Assembly (NCBI GenBank): GCA_003152255.1
Contig: PLZT01000169.1
Coordinates: 3,841-18,055, forward strand
Direction: 5' to 3'
DNA from: Methylocystaceae bacterium
GTDB lineage: Bacteria > Pseudomonadota > Alphaproteobacteria > Rhizobiales > Beijerinckiaceae
DNA length: 14,215 nucleotides
Shown here: positions 1 through 7,579 of the stretch, one piece after another
How positions within the stretch are numbered: position 1 is the stretch's first letter
Layout: each line of letters begins with the position of its first letter
Translations under genes and position numbers: made by a program
Notes under the pieces: model-generated
What the model was told of the DNA's origin: nothing
Seen by the model: the letters and a program-made list of their open reading frames with translations, nothing else
Database searches by the model: none

Positions 1-423
1 CTCGATCTGATCGCCGCCGCCGCGACCGAGGTGCCGATTTTCGGCGTATGTCTCGGCCATCAGGCCATCGGCGAGAGTTTTGGCGGCGAAGTGGTGCGCG
101 CGCCGCTGCCGATCCACGGCAAGATGGCGACGATTCTGCATCAGGGCGAAACGATTTTTCGCGGCATAGAGGGGCCGTTTCAGGCGACACGCTATCACTC
201 GCTGGTCGTTAGGCGCGAGACCTTGCCCGGTTGTCTGCGCGTCACCGCGACAACGCCCGACGGGCTGATCATGGCGCTCTCGCATGAAAGCCTGCCGGTT
301 CATGGCGTGCAGTTCCATCCCGAAAGCATCACCTCGCAGCACGGACACAAAATCCTGCGCAATTTCCTCGATCTGGCGCGGGAATGGAACGATTCGCGTC
401 CCTCCCGCGCCAAAGTCGCGTGA
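1..423 (+). CDS. trpG: Anthranilate synthase glutamine amidotransferase subunit, 5' end outside the window
   Basis: The glutaminase subunit releases ammonia from glutamine for TrpE, which makes anthranilate from chorismate in the first step of tryptophan synthesis in the cytoplasm. The 140 visible residues are the C-terminal part of a class I glutamine amidotransferase. The nucleophile elbow GVCLGHQ has its cysteine at visible residue 17, and the His and Glu of the triad lie in FHPES near 313-327. Family members have about 190-200 residues, so some 50 are missing at the left edge; the frame is open to base 1. The same fold serves PabA in folate synthesis, but the overlap with trpD makes TrpG the better name. 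The stop TGA (421-423) lies inside the GTGA overlap with trpD, which points to translational coupling. Confidence 0.95.
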   Translation, partial: LDLIAAAATEVPIFGVCLGHQAIGESFGGEVVRAPLPIHGKMATILHQGETIFRGIEGPFQATRYHSLVVRRETLPGCLRVTATTPDGLIMALSHESLPVHGVQFHPESITSQHGHKILRNFLDLAREWNDSRPSRAKVA

Positions 424-1433
424 GCGCGTTCAAGTCCGTTCTCGCCGCGTTGGCCGAGGGCGAACGTCTCTCGCGCGAGCGGGCGCGGGAGGCTTTTTCG
501 TTGATTCTGGAGGGCGCGGCGACGCCGGCGCAACTCGGCGCCTTTCTGATGGCGTTGCGCCAGCGCGGCGAAACCCCCGAGGAATTGATAGGCGCGGCGC
601 AGGCGATGCGCGCCGCCATGATCCGGGTCGAGGCGCCGGAGGACGCCATCGACATCGTGGGCACCGGCGGCGACAGCGCCAACACCTATAATATTTCCAC
701 CTTGGCCGCGATTATCGCCGCCGCCGCGGGCGTTCCCGTCGCCAAACATGGCGGCAAGGCCGCCTCCTCGCGCTCGGGCGCCACGGATGTCTTGGCCGAA
801 CTGGGCGTCAAGGTCGGGATCGACGCCGCCTCCGCCGGCGCCTGTCTGCGCGAGGCCGGAATATGCTTCATGGCCGCGCCGACGCATCACCCGGCGCTCC
901 GTAACGCGGCGCCGGTGCGCTCCGAACTGGGGCTGCGCACGATTTTCAATCTGCTCGGGCCGTTGTGCAATCCCGCCGGAGTCAAGCGCCAGGTGCTGGG
1001 CGTCTACGCGCCCGAATGGCTCGAGCCGATGGCGCTGGCGCTGCGCGAGCTTGGCTCGGAGCGCGCGTGGCTGTTGCATGGGAGCGACGGGCTCGACGAG
1101 GCCACGACCACCGGCAAAACTCATGTCGTCGCGCTGGAGCGCGGCGCGCTGCGCTCGTTCGAGATTCACCCCGGCGACGCCGGCCTGCCGCTGGCCGCGC
1201 CGCGGGAGCTGACTGGCGGCGACCCCGCCCATAACGCCCGCGCGTTGCGCGAGGTTCTCGGCGGCACGCGCAACGCCTATCGCGATATCGCGGTGCTCAA
1301 CGCCGCGATCACGTTGGTTGTCGCCGGCGAGGCGCGGGATTTGCGCGCGGGCGCGGCGCGGGCGGCGGCGGCGCTGGACAGCGGCGCCGCGCGCGAGAAA
1401 TTGGAGCTTTTGACGCGGGTTTCGAATAAATAA
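420..1433 (+). CDS. trpD: Anthranilate phosphoribosyltransferase
   Basis: TrpD joins anthranilate to PRPP, giving phosphoribosyl-anthranilate, the second step of the tryptophan branch. The product is 337 aa from GTG 420, the usual family length. The PRPP-binding loop GTGGDSANTYN lies at residues 81-91, KHGGK at 109-113 with the following Ser/Arg-rich SSRSGATD, and later come GLRTIFNLLGPLCNP and HGSDGLDE. An ATG at 384 in the same frame would add 12 residues inside the trpG coding region. GTG 420 is preferred because it forms the typical GTGA stop/start overlap and the family begins near there. Translation is probably coupled to trpG. The next trp gene, trpC, does not follow directly: an unrelated hydrolase lies between. 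Confidence 0.96.
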   Translation: MSAFKSVLAALAEGERLSRERAREAFSLILEGAATPAQLGAFLMALRQRGETPEELIGAAQAMRAAMIRVEAPEDAIDIVGTGGDSANTYNISTLAAIIAAAAGVPVAKHGGKAASSRSGATDVLAELGVKVGIDAASAGACLREAGICFMAAPTHHPALRNAAPVRSELGLRTIFNLLGPLCNPAGVKRQVLGVYAPEWLEPMALALRELGSERAWLLHGSDGLDEATTTGKTHVVALERGALRSFEIHPGDAGLPLAAPRELTGGDPAHNARALREVLGGTRNAYRDIAVLNAAITLVVAGEARDLRAGAARAAAALDSGAAREKLELLTRVSNK

Positions 1434-1489
1434 ATGCCAATCGGGGCGTCGACGAATTAACGCTGCCCAGCCCGACCGCTTGCAAAGAA

Positions 1490-1516
1490 GCCCGCGATCG
1501 GAGCACTATCGCGGGC
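1490..1516 (+). other. Stable hairpin downstream of trpD
   Basis: Nine perfectly complementary bases (GCCCGCGAT 1490-1498 with ATCGCGGGC 1508-1516) enclose a 9-nt loop, 57 bases after the trpD stop. No T-run follows, so it is not a textbook intrinsic terminator. It could protect the 3' end of the trpGD message or assist Rho-dependent ending. Confidence 0.45.
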
Positions 1517-1613
1517 GCCGACGGCGATTTCAGTAATGTCGGAATTTACGCAATTCATGAGCCTGTGCGTATTCATCGCGCGGGTTTGAATAGTTCGAGC
1601 GGGGAGCTTGGCA

Positions 1614-2711
1614 ATGCAAAAACTTTCAATGCGGCTAACGGGTCTTTGCCTTTCGGCTGTTCTTTGCGCGGTCGGCGCGGGCGGGATCGCGCTTGGATGC
1701 ACGCGGACCCTTTTCGTGGGCGCCGACGATACGGTCATCACTGGACGCAACATGGATTGGGACGAGGATATGTCCTCCAATCTTTGGGTGTTTCCGGCCG
1801 GGCTCAAACGTGAGGGCGCCGCCGGCGCGCGTTCGATCCGCTGGGTTTCCAAATATGGCAGCGTTATCGTCTCCGGCTACGAAGTCGGGACGGCGGACGG
1901 CCTTAACGAAAAAGGACTGGCGGCCAATCTGCTTTATCTCGCGGAGTCGGAATATCCCAAGCCGGATGGCAAACGCCCGGTGCTTTCGGTCGCCGCCTGG
2001 CCGCAATATGCGCTCGACAATTACGCCACGGTCGACGAAGCGGTCTCGGCGTTCGCCAAGGAGCCGTTCAATATTCTCGCGCCCACTTTGCCGAACGGCG
2101 CTCCCGCCGCGCTTCATCTGTCGATATCGGACGCCTCCGGGGATTCGGCAATATTCGAATATATCAAGGGAAAGTTAATCATTCACCACGGCAAGCAATA
2201 TAACGTGATGACCAATTCGCCGACTTTCGACCAGCAGCTCGCCATCGAGGAATATTGGCGGGGCGTCGGCGGCCTCGCTTTCCTGCCGGGGACCAATCGC
2301 GCCGCCGACCGCTTCGCCCGCGCCGCCTTCCTGCTCGACGCCATTCCCAAGAAGATCGACCCGCACTTCATCAAGGCCGTGCCGGAACAATCCTTCGCCT
2401 ATCAGGCGGTGGCGAGCGTGATGAGCGTGCAGCGGGCTGTCAGCGTGCCGCTTGGCATCTCGACGCCCGATCAACCCAATATCGCCTCGACGCTTTGGCG
2501 CGTCGCGGCGGACCAGAAGAACCTCGTCTATTACTTCGACTCCGCCACGCGGCCGAACACCTTTTGGGTCTCGCTCGCGAAGCTGAACCTCAAACCAGGG
2601 GCGCCGGTCAGGAAACTCACGATCCAGAACGGCGAAGTGTTCTCGGGGGAAACCGCAGAGCAGTTCAAGGACGCCGCGCCATTCAAATTCCTGCCGGCGA
2701 CCGCTCCGTAG
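1614..2711 (+). CDS. Secreted linear-amide hydrolase of the choloylglycine hydrolase / penicillin V acylase family
   Basis: This is an N-terminal-nucleophile (Ntn) amidase that cleaves non-peptide amide bonds. Relatives act on conjugated bile salts, penicillin V or, in some Gram-negative members, N-acyl homoserine lactones; the substrate here cannot be read from sequence. The start is ATG 1614 with GGGGAG (1601-1606) at ideal spacing; a TTG at 1608 is too close to it. The protein has 365 aa. A hydrophobic signal segment (about 7-28) ends just before Cys29, the presumed nucleophile exposed by cleavage. Arg45 and Asp48 in GRNMDW sit 16 and 19 residues after it, the spacing of Cys2/Arg18/Asp21 in bile salt hydrolases. 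Asn105 (AANLLYL), Asn201 (MTNSP) and Arg233 (ADRFARA) match other conserved positions. The gene lies between trpD and trpC with its own ribosome site and terminator, so it is an independent unit inside the trp region. Confidence 0.88.
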   Translation: MQKLSMRLTGLCLSAVLCAVGAGGIALGCTRTLFVGADDTVITGRNMDWDEDMSSNLWVFPAGLKREGAAGARSIRWVSKYGSVIVSGYEVGTADGLNEKGLAANLLYLAESEYPKPDGKRPVLSVAAWPQYALDNYATVDEAVSAFAKEPFNILAPTLPNGAPAALHLSISDASGDSAIFEYIKGKLIIHHGKQYNVMTNSPTFDQQLAIEEYWRGVGGLAFLPGTNRAADRFARAAFLLDAIPKKIDPHFIKAVPEQSFAYQAVASVMSVQRAVSVPLGISTPDQPNIASTLWRVAADQKNLVYYFDSATRPNTFWVSLAKLNLKPGAPVRKLTIQNGEVFSGETAEQFKDAAPFKFLPATAP

Positions 2712-2724
2712 GATTGTTCGCGCG

Positions 2725-2760
2725 CAGCGCCGCGTGATCGGCCCACACGGCGCTGTTTTT
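2725..2760 (+). terminator. Intrinsic terminator of the amidase gene
   Basis: CAGCGCCG (2725-2732) pairs perfectly with CGGCGCTG (2748-2755) across a 15-nt loop and is followed at once by five T (2756-2760). It begins 14 bases after the amidase stop. It separates that gene from trpC, which therefore should have its own promoter. A 10-bp perfect palindrome, ATGCTAGCAT, follows at 2761-2770. Confidence 0.75.
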
Positions 2761-2827
2761 ATGCTAGCATGGAGGGATCGAAGGCGGAGGGCGCGAATCG
2801 CGGCGCGGCTTTCTAACGGCTGAGAAA

Positions 2828-3652
2828 ATGACCGACATTCTGCACAAAATCGAATCCTACAAACGCACCGAAATCGCCGAGGCGAAAGTGCGGATGCCGC
2901 TGTCCGCCCTTGAGCGCAAGGCGCGCGATCACGATCCGCCGCGCGGCTTCGTCTACGCCATCGAGCAGAAGTTGGGCGAGGGCCGCATCGCGCTGATCGC
3001 CGAAGTCAAGAAAGCGAGCCCGTCCAAGGGCGTGATCCGCGCCGATTTCGACCCGCCAATGCTCGCCCGCGCCTATGAGGCGGCCGGGGCGGCCTGTCTC
3101 TCCGTGCTCACGGACGGCCCCTCGTTTCAGGGCAGCCTGGAGTTTCTGGAGAGCGCCCGCAAGGCCACGCATCTGCCCGCCCTGCGCAAGGATTTCCTCT
3201 ATGATCCCTATCAGGTGTTCGAGGCGCGGGCCCATGGCGCGGATTGCGTGCTGATCATCATGGCCGCCGTGACCGATTCCGAGGCCAAGGCCCTCAACAC
3301 CACCGCCCACGATCTGCGCATGGACGTGCTGGTCGAGGTGCATGACGAGCGCGAACTCGAACGCGCGCTGGGGCTGGAGACCCGGCTGATTGGCGTCAAC
3401 AACCGAAATCTCCATGATTTCAAGGTGTCGCTGGAAACCAGCGAGCGGCTGGCCGAACATGTCCCCAAGGACAAGATTCTCGTCTCCGAGAGCGGCATAA
3501 CGACGCATGAGGACTGCCTGCGTCTCGAGAAATCCGGCATCTTCGCGTTTCTCGTCGGCGAGAGCCTGATGCGCAAGGCGGATGTCGAGGCCGCCACGCG
3601 CGAACTGCTGCAGGGAGCGCATGTCGGCGCGCCCGCCCACGCGCGGGCCTAA
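2828..3652 (+). CDS. trpC: Indole-3-glycerol phosphate synthase
   Basis: TrpC closes the ring of carboxyphenylamino-deoxyribulose phosphate to indole-3-glycerol phosphate, the fourth step of tryptophan synthesis. The product has 274 aa, a single-function TIM barrel of normal length with no fused TrpF. Characteristic segments in order are [12 protein letters not shown] with a catalytic lysine, [18 protein letters not shown] with a second lysine, the VLIIMAA strand, [10 protein letters not shown], and the phosphate-binding LVSESGI region near the C terminus. The start ATG 2828 has only a weak purine-rich upstream region (GAGAAA). The stop TAA is directly followed by the moaC ATG, so trpC-moaC-moeA probably form one message. 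Confidence 0.96.
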   Translation: MTDILHKIESYKRTEIAEAKVRMPLSALERKARDHDPPRGFVYAIEQKLGEGRIALIAEVKKASPSKGVIRADFDPPMLARAYEAAGAACLSVLTDGPSFQGSLEFLESARKATHLPALRKDFLYDPYQVFEARAHGADCVLIIMAAVTDSEAKALNTTAHDLRMDVLVEVHDERELERALGLETRLIGVNNRNLHDFKVSLETSERLAEHVPKDKILVSESGITTHEDCLRLEKSGIFAFLVGESLMRKADVEAATRELLQGAHVGAPAHARA

Positions 3653-4135
3653 ATGGCCGAACTGACGCATATCGGCCCGCGGGGCGAGGCGCATATGGTC
3701 GACGTCTCGGCCAAGCCCGACAGCGCGCGGGCGGCCGTCGCCCGGGGCCGCGTCGTGATGGCGCGGGAGACCTTGGCTCTCGCGCTGGCCGGCGAGGCCA
3801 AGAAGGGCGATGTGTTCGGCGTCGCGCGCATCGCCGGGATCATGGCCGCGAAGAAGACGCATGAACTGATCCCGCTGTGTCATCCGCTCGGCCTCTCGAA
3901 GGTCGGCGTCGAGATCACGCCGGACGAGACGCTGCCCGGCGTGCTGGTCGTCGCCGAGACGAGCGTGACCGGCAAGACCGGCGTCGAAATGGAGGCCCTC
4001 ACCGCCGTCGCGGTCGCCTGCCTGACGATCTACGACATGCTGAAGGCCGTCGACCGCGCCATGCGCATCGAGGGCGTCGAGCTGGTCGAGAAGCGCGGGG
4101 GCAAAAGCGGTCCCTGGAGCCGCGAGAAAGAATAA
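3653..4135 (+). CDS. moaC: Cyclic pyranopterin monophosphate synthase
   Basis: MoaC converts the MoaA product 3',8-cyclo-GTP to cyclic pyranopterin monophosphate, the first stable molybdenum-cofactor intermediate. The protein has 160 aa, the usual length. It shows the family landmarks MVDVSAKP near the N terminus, [18 protein letters not shown], the active-site segment [23 protein letters not shown], and YDMLKAVDR, which carries the catalytic Asp and Lys. It ends with the typical KRGGKSG tail. The ATG begins on the base after the trpC stop, so its ribosome-binding region lies inside trpC and translation is probably coupled. The trpC-moaC-moeA order is common in Alphaproteobacteria. Confidence 0.97.
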   Translation: MAELTHIGPRGEAHMVDVSAKPDSARAAVARGRVVMARETLALALAGEAKKGDVFGVARIAGIMAAKKTHELIPLCHPLGLSKVGVEITPDETLPGVLVVAETSVTGKTGVEMEALTAVAVACLTIYDMLKAVDRAMRIEGVELVEKRGGKSGPWSREKE

Positions 4136-4138
4136 GCC

Positions 4139-5362
4139 ATGGCCGAACAAAAACCGCTCGGCGTCGACGAGGCGCTGGCCCGCGTATTGGAGCACGCCCG
4201 CCCGCTCGGCGAGCCCGAGGCCGTCCCGCTGGCCCGCGCGCTTGGCCGCACGCTGGCGCAAGACCTTTTAGCGCGGCGCACGCAGCCGCCGGTCGACGTT
4301 TCCGCGATGGACGGCTATGCCGTCCGCCATGCCGATTTCCGGGCGCCGCGGGCGCGCTTACGGCTCGTTGGGGAGAGCGCCGCCGGCCACGCCTTCGAGG
4401 GTGCGCTCAAGCCCGGGGAATGCGTCCGCGTCTTCACCGGCGCGCGCGTGCCGGCCGGCGCGGATACGATCCTGTTGCAGGAAGACGCCATCGTCGAGAA
4501 CGGGTTGATCCACGCCAGCGCCAACCCCGCGCCGGGCCGTCACATCCGCGCGAAAGGGGTCGATTTTTCGATTGGATCGACGGCGCTGCGGGCGGGGACG
4601 CGGCTCGGGCCGGCGCAAATCGCGCTCGCCGCCGCCGCCGATCACGCCGAGCTTTCCGTCGCGCGCCGTCCCCGCGTCGCGATCTTGGCCAGCGGTGACG
4701 AACTGGTCGAGCCGGGGCAGGGGGCGGGGCCGGACCGGATCGTCAGCTGCAACGATCTCGCGGCGGCCGGCCTCGTCGAACAGGCCGGCGGCGAGCCGAT
4801 CCATCTCGGCATCTGCCGGGACGACCTCGCCGACCTCAAGCGCGGGATCGCGCGCGCCCGGGAGGCCCGCGCCGACGTGCTGGTGACGCTCGGGGGCGCT
4901 TCGGTCGGCGATCACGATCTGCTGCGTCCCGCGCTGGCGGGGGAGGGCATGACGCCGGGCTTTTGGCGCATCGCCATGCGTCCGGGCAAGCCGCTGATCT
5001 TCGGACGGCTCGGTGAGGCCTTCGTGCTCGGCCTGCCAGGCAATCCGGTCGCCTCCTATGTTTGCGCGCTGATGTTCCTGGCTCCGCTGCTGCGCGCCCT
5101 GCAGGGCGATCCGACCGCGGGAGAGGACAAGACCGAGGGCGCGCTGCTCGGCGTCGATCTTCCCGCTAATAAGGGCCGCCGCGATTATCTGCGGGCCACG
5201 CTGTCGAAGGACGCGCTGGGAAGGCATATCGCCACGCCGCTGCCGCTGCAGGACTCCTCGCTGCTGAGCGAATTGGCCGGCGCGCAAGCGCTGCTGATCC
5301 GCGAGATCGACGCGCCCCCGGCCAAGGCCGACGACCCCTGCCGGATTTTTCGGCTGCCCTGA
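4139..5362 (+). CDS. moeA: Molybdopterin molybdenumtransferase
   Basis: MoeA inserts molybdate into adenylated molybdopterin, the last common step of molybdenum-cofactor synthesis. The 407 aa match the family length. The N-terminal MoeA domain (about 10-170) contains DVSAMDGYA. The central molybdopterin-binding domain (about 180-320) contains ASGDELVEPG, GGASVGDHD, RPGKPL and GLPGNPVASY. The C-terminal domain follows with the typical RRDYLRA segment. The gene starts 3 bases after moaC. In many relatives lexA follows moeA; here a repeat-filled gap of about 1 kb follows instead. Confidence 0.97.
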   Translation: MAEQKPLGVDEALARVLEHARPLGEPEAVPLARALGRTLAQDLLARRTQPPVDVSAMDGYAVRHADFRAPRARLRLVGESAAGHAFEGALKPGECVRVFTGARVPAGADTILLQEDAIVENGLIHASANPAPGRHIRAKGVDFSIGSTALRAGTRLGPAQIALAAAADHAELSVARRPRVAILASGDELVEPGQGAGPDRIVSCNDLAAAGLVEQAGGEPIHLGICRDDLADLKRGIARAREARADVLVTLGGASVGDHDLLRPALAGEGMTPGFWRIAMRPGKPLIFGRLGEAFVLGLPGNPVASYVCALMFLAPLLRALQGDPTAGEDKTEGALLGVDLPANKGRRDYLRATLSKDALGRHIATPLPLQDSSLLSELAGAQALLIREIDAPPAKADDPCRIFRLP

Positions 5363-5384
5363 GAGTTTTGGGCTCGATCCCCCC

Positions 5385-5675
5385 GTGGACCGGGGCGACT
5401 GGGGCGACGGATGATCGGGGGAAGCTCCAGCCCAGTCGCGGCGGCCCTCATCCGACCCCGCTTTCGCGGGGCCACCTTCTCCCGTAAACGGGAGAAGGAG
5501 CGCGGCCGTTTGATTCAACTTCAATAATCTAAATTAAATTGGCGCGTCCCTTCTCCCACTGGTGGGACAAGGTGGCCCGGCGCAGCCGGGTCGGATGAGG
5601 GATGCCGCGACCGGGTTGAAACTCCCTCGATCGTCATCGTCTGTCGCCGCTGTCGCCGCTTTCGCCACGGTCCAC
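5385..5675. repeat. Fold-back (composite palindromic) element, copy 1
   Basis: The element is a long imperfect inverted repeat bounded by GTGGAC (5385-5390) and GTCCAC (5670-5675). From the left edge it has an array of GGCGAC units with a 9-bp period (two, at 5394 and 5403). A module follows with hairpins CCCCGC-TTTC-GCGGGG and CTTCTCCCG-TAAA-CGGGAGAAG. The AT-rich centre contains TTCAACTTCAATAA and CTAAATTAAA. Then the same module appears in opposite orientation, and finally three GTCGCC-type units with a 9-bp period (5643-5670). The inner modules look like RIME-type rhizobial intergenic elements; this is from memory of that class and no alignment was run. No target duplication is visible at the edges. 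Confidence 0.85.
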
Positions 5676-5770
5676 GCGCGCACAGGCTTGCCAACGGCTT
5701 TGACGGGGTTGTCCGACGACAAGGGGGCGGACGGCGAACATGCGGAAACTCCCGTCTTCGCCAATTGTCG

Positions 5771-5838
5771 CTTTTGATAATTCCAGAAAAATAGATAATA
5801 TATATATTTATATCTATAAACTCGTTGTTATACAAAGG
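5771..5838. other. AT-rich island between the two fold-back copies
   Basis: This stretch is almost entirely A and T inside very GC-rich DNA. It contains an inverted pair ATAGATA (5791-5797) and TATCTAT (5811-5817) around a 13-base AT spacer. TTGATA, a 17-base gap and AATATA would make a loose sigma-70-like promoter on the + strand, but so AT-rich a sequence matches by chance easily. It could be a promoter region, a protein-binding or unwinding site, or a remnant of foreign DNA. Confidence 0.45.
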
Positions 5839-6005
5839 CTTGGCATTCAATGAGTGGATAGCCCGAAGATTGGAGAGCCCCTTCCTTGGAAAGCCAGCCC
5901 ATCGGAGAGTCCTTCTCACGCTGGTTCTCGGTTCCGCTTCCCGAGTCCGGCCAGGGGCGGAGCCATGTCGAAGAGAACCGCCAAGCCCAAAGGCCGCGTC
6001 CGCCC

Positions 6006-6302
6006 GTGGACCGGGGCGACTGGGGCGACAGCGGCGACGGATGATTGGGGAAGCTCCAGCCCAGTCGCGGCGACCCTCATCCGTCACGCCTTCGGCGCGA
6101 CACCTTCTCCCACCAGTGGGAGAAGGTGGGACGCCGTTTTATTCAACTTCAATAAGCTAAATTAAAAGGGCGCGTCCCTTCTCCCACTGGTGGGAGAAGG
6201 CGGCCCGGCGCAGCCGGGTCGGACGAGGGATGCCGCGACGGGTTGGAACGTCCTCGATCGTCATCTTCCGTCGCCCCCGTCGCCCCAGTCGCCACGGTCC
6301 AC
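6006..6302. repeat. Fold-back (composite palindromic) element, copy 2
   Basis: This copy has the same orientation and order of parts as copy 1 and the same boundaries, GTGGAC (6006-6011) and GTCCAC (6297-6302). Its left array has three 9-bp-spaced GGCGAC units (6015, 6024, 6033), one more than copy 1; its right array has three GTCGCC units (6270, 6279, 6288). Two strong hairpins lie inside: CACCTTCTCCCAC (6101-6113) with GTGGGAGAAGGTG (6116-6128), and CTTCTCCCAC (6178-6187) with GTGGGAGAAG (6190-6199). The AT-rich centre is nearly identical to copy 1, while the outer hairpins differ in sequence but keep their pairing. Confidence 0.85.
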
Positions 6303-6332
6303 GCGCGGAGACGGGGAAAACCGACGCGGGCC

Positions 6333-6361
6333 TTTACATCCGGGCGGCGCGTCCTTAGGTT
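6333..6361 (+). promoter_or_regulatory. Possible prfB promoter
   Basis: TTTACA (6333-6338), a 17-base spacer and TAGGTT (6356-6361) resemble a sigma-70 promoter in unique sequence just after element copy 2. The -10 match is weak (three of six). A small hairpin GGCGGC-CAA-GCCGCC (6382-6396) would lie in the leader before the prfB start. Confidence 0.25.
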
Positions 6362-6419
6362 CCCGACCGAAATCCTATCAGGGCGGCCAAGCCGCCAGAT
6401 GACACGAAGGCCAAACTCC

Positions 6420-7551
6420 ATGCGCGCCGAACCGCAAGCGCTGAAAGACGAGATCGAGCAGTCCATAGGGCTGCTGAGGAGGCATCTTTGACGCGCCTAC
6501 AGCAACGCGCCGCCTCGCCGAACTAAACGCCAGGGTCGAAGACCCCGATCTGTGGAACAACGCCGAGGAAGCGCAGAAGATCATGCGCGAGCGGACCGAG
6601 CTGGAGGACCGGCTGGGATCGCTGGGCATGCTCGACCGCGAGTTGGACGACGCCGTGACGCTCGTCGAACTCGGCGAGATGGAGGACGACGCCGCGACCG
6701 AGAAGGAGGGCGTCGAGGCGATGAAGGCGCTGCTGCGGCAAGCGCGCCAGCGTCAGATCGAGGCGCTGTTCTCCGGCGAGGCCGACGGCAACGACACCTA
6801 TATCGAGGTTCACTCGGGCGCGGGCGGCACCGAGAGCCAGGACTGGACGCGCATGCTGTTTCGCATGTACGCGCGCTGGGCCGAGCGCAAGAAGTTCAAG
6901 GTCGAGGTGATCGAGGAGACGGCCGGCGAAGAGGCCGGCCTCAAATCCGGCACGCTGCTGATCAAGGGCCATAACGCGCATGGCTGGGCCAAGACCGAAT
7001 CGGGCGTGCATCGGCTCGTGCGCATCTCCCCCTTCGACTCCGCCGCCCGCCGGCACACGAGCTTCGCGTCGGTCTGGGTCTATCCCGTCGTGGACGACCG
7101 CATCAATATCGAGATCAACGAGGCCGACTGCCGGATCGACACCTATCGTTCGCAGGGCGCGGGCGGCCAGCACATCAACACGACCGATTCGGCCATCCGC
7201 ATCACCCATATGCCCTCGGGCATCGTCGTGGCCTGTCAGGCCGAGCGCTCGCAGCACAAGAACCGCGCCACGGCCTGGAACATGCTGCGCGCGCGGCTCT
7301 ATGAAAAGGAGCTGGAGCGGCGCGAGGCCGAGGCCAACGCCATGCAGGCGTCCCGAACCGAGATCGGCTGGGGCCATCAAATCCGCTCCTATGTGCTGCA
7401 GCCCTATCAGCTCGTGAAGGACTTGCGGACCGGCCATACCTCGGGCACGCCCTCCGAGGTGCTCGACGGCGAACTCGACGACTTCATGCAGGCCTCGCTG
7501 GCGCAGCGCGTCTATGGCGGCGGCCCGGAGAAGGTCGAGGACGTGGAGTAG
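6420..7551 (+). CDS. prfB: Peptide chain release factor 2, expressed by programmed +1 frameshift
   Basis: RF2 reads the stop codons UAA and UGA and triggers peptide release. The gene is read as 6420-6488 joined to 6490-7551. The first 23 codons (from ATG 6420, with GAAGG about 10 bases upstream) end at an in-frame TGA (6489-6491). After skipping one T the frame continues to the stop at 7551, giving 376 aa, normal for RF2. The stop-recognition motif SPF falls at residues 203-205 and the catalytic GGQ at 248-250, close to the 205-207 and 250-252 of E. coli RF2. The post-shift sequence RLAELNARVEDPDLWN aligns with the RF2 N-terminal domain, so the short first frame is part of the gene. Expression should be autoregulated: low RF2 slows termination at the UGA and favours the shift. 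Confidence 0.96.
6477..6492 (+). promoter_or_regulatory. prfB programmed +1 frameshift site
   Basis: AGGAGG (6477-6482), CAT, the slippery CTT codon (6486-6488), TGA (6489-6491) and C (6492) reproduce the classical RF2 frameshift signal. An internal Shine-Dalgarno sits three bases before CTT, and the UGA is followed by C, a weak termination context. Pairing of AGGAGG with 16S rRNA at this short distance pushes the ribosome forward one base. Confidence 0.95.
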
Positions 7552-7579
7552 GGCGGCGCTTGCGCGGCCAAACTTCGGC

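Larger units (their letters stand above)
5363..6419. other. Long intergenic region filled with repeats, no convincing gene
   Basis: About 1,050 bp separate moeA from prfB. The region holds two direct copies of a fold-back element (5385-5675 and 6006-6302), an AT-rich island between them, and a short unique leader before prfB. Open frames cross it on both strands, but they translate the repeat units into low-complexity Gly-Ala-Thr or Arg-rich strings, several need rare starts, and none shows a domain. The best small candidate is ATG 5965 (MSKRTAKPKGRVRP then repeat-derived residues, to 6165), with a purine-rich GGCGGAG just upstream. It runs straight into element copy 2, so it is not called. 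Confidence 0.7.

Noticed and set aside
300..1232. Large minus-strand frame opposite trpG/trpD, and similar ones opposite trpC, moaC, moeA and prfB
   Set aside because: Frames mirrored from GC-rich coding DNA; Arg/Gly/Ala-rich products without domains, while the + strand genes are certain.
5521..6466. Long reading frames on both strands across the fold-back elements
   Set aside because: They translate the repeats into low-complexity strings in several frames at once, need rare starts and show no domain.
6243..6491. Separate small gene ending at TGA 6491
   Set aside because: Its last 23 codons are the first part of prfB before the programmed frameshift; the part upstream is repeat sequence.
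6489..6491. The in-frame TGA as a sequencing error or pseudogene mark in prfB
   Set aside because: The surrounding AGGAGG-N3-CTT-TGA-C is the known functional frameshift signal, and the rest of the gene is intact.
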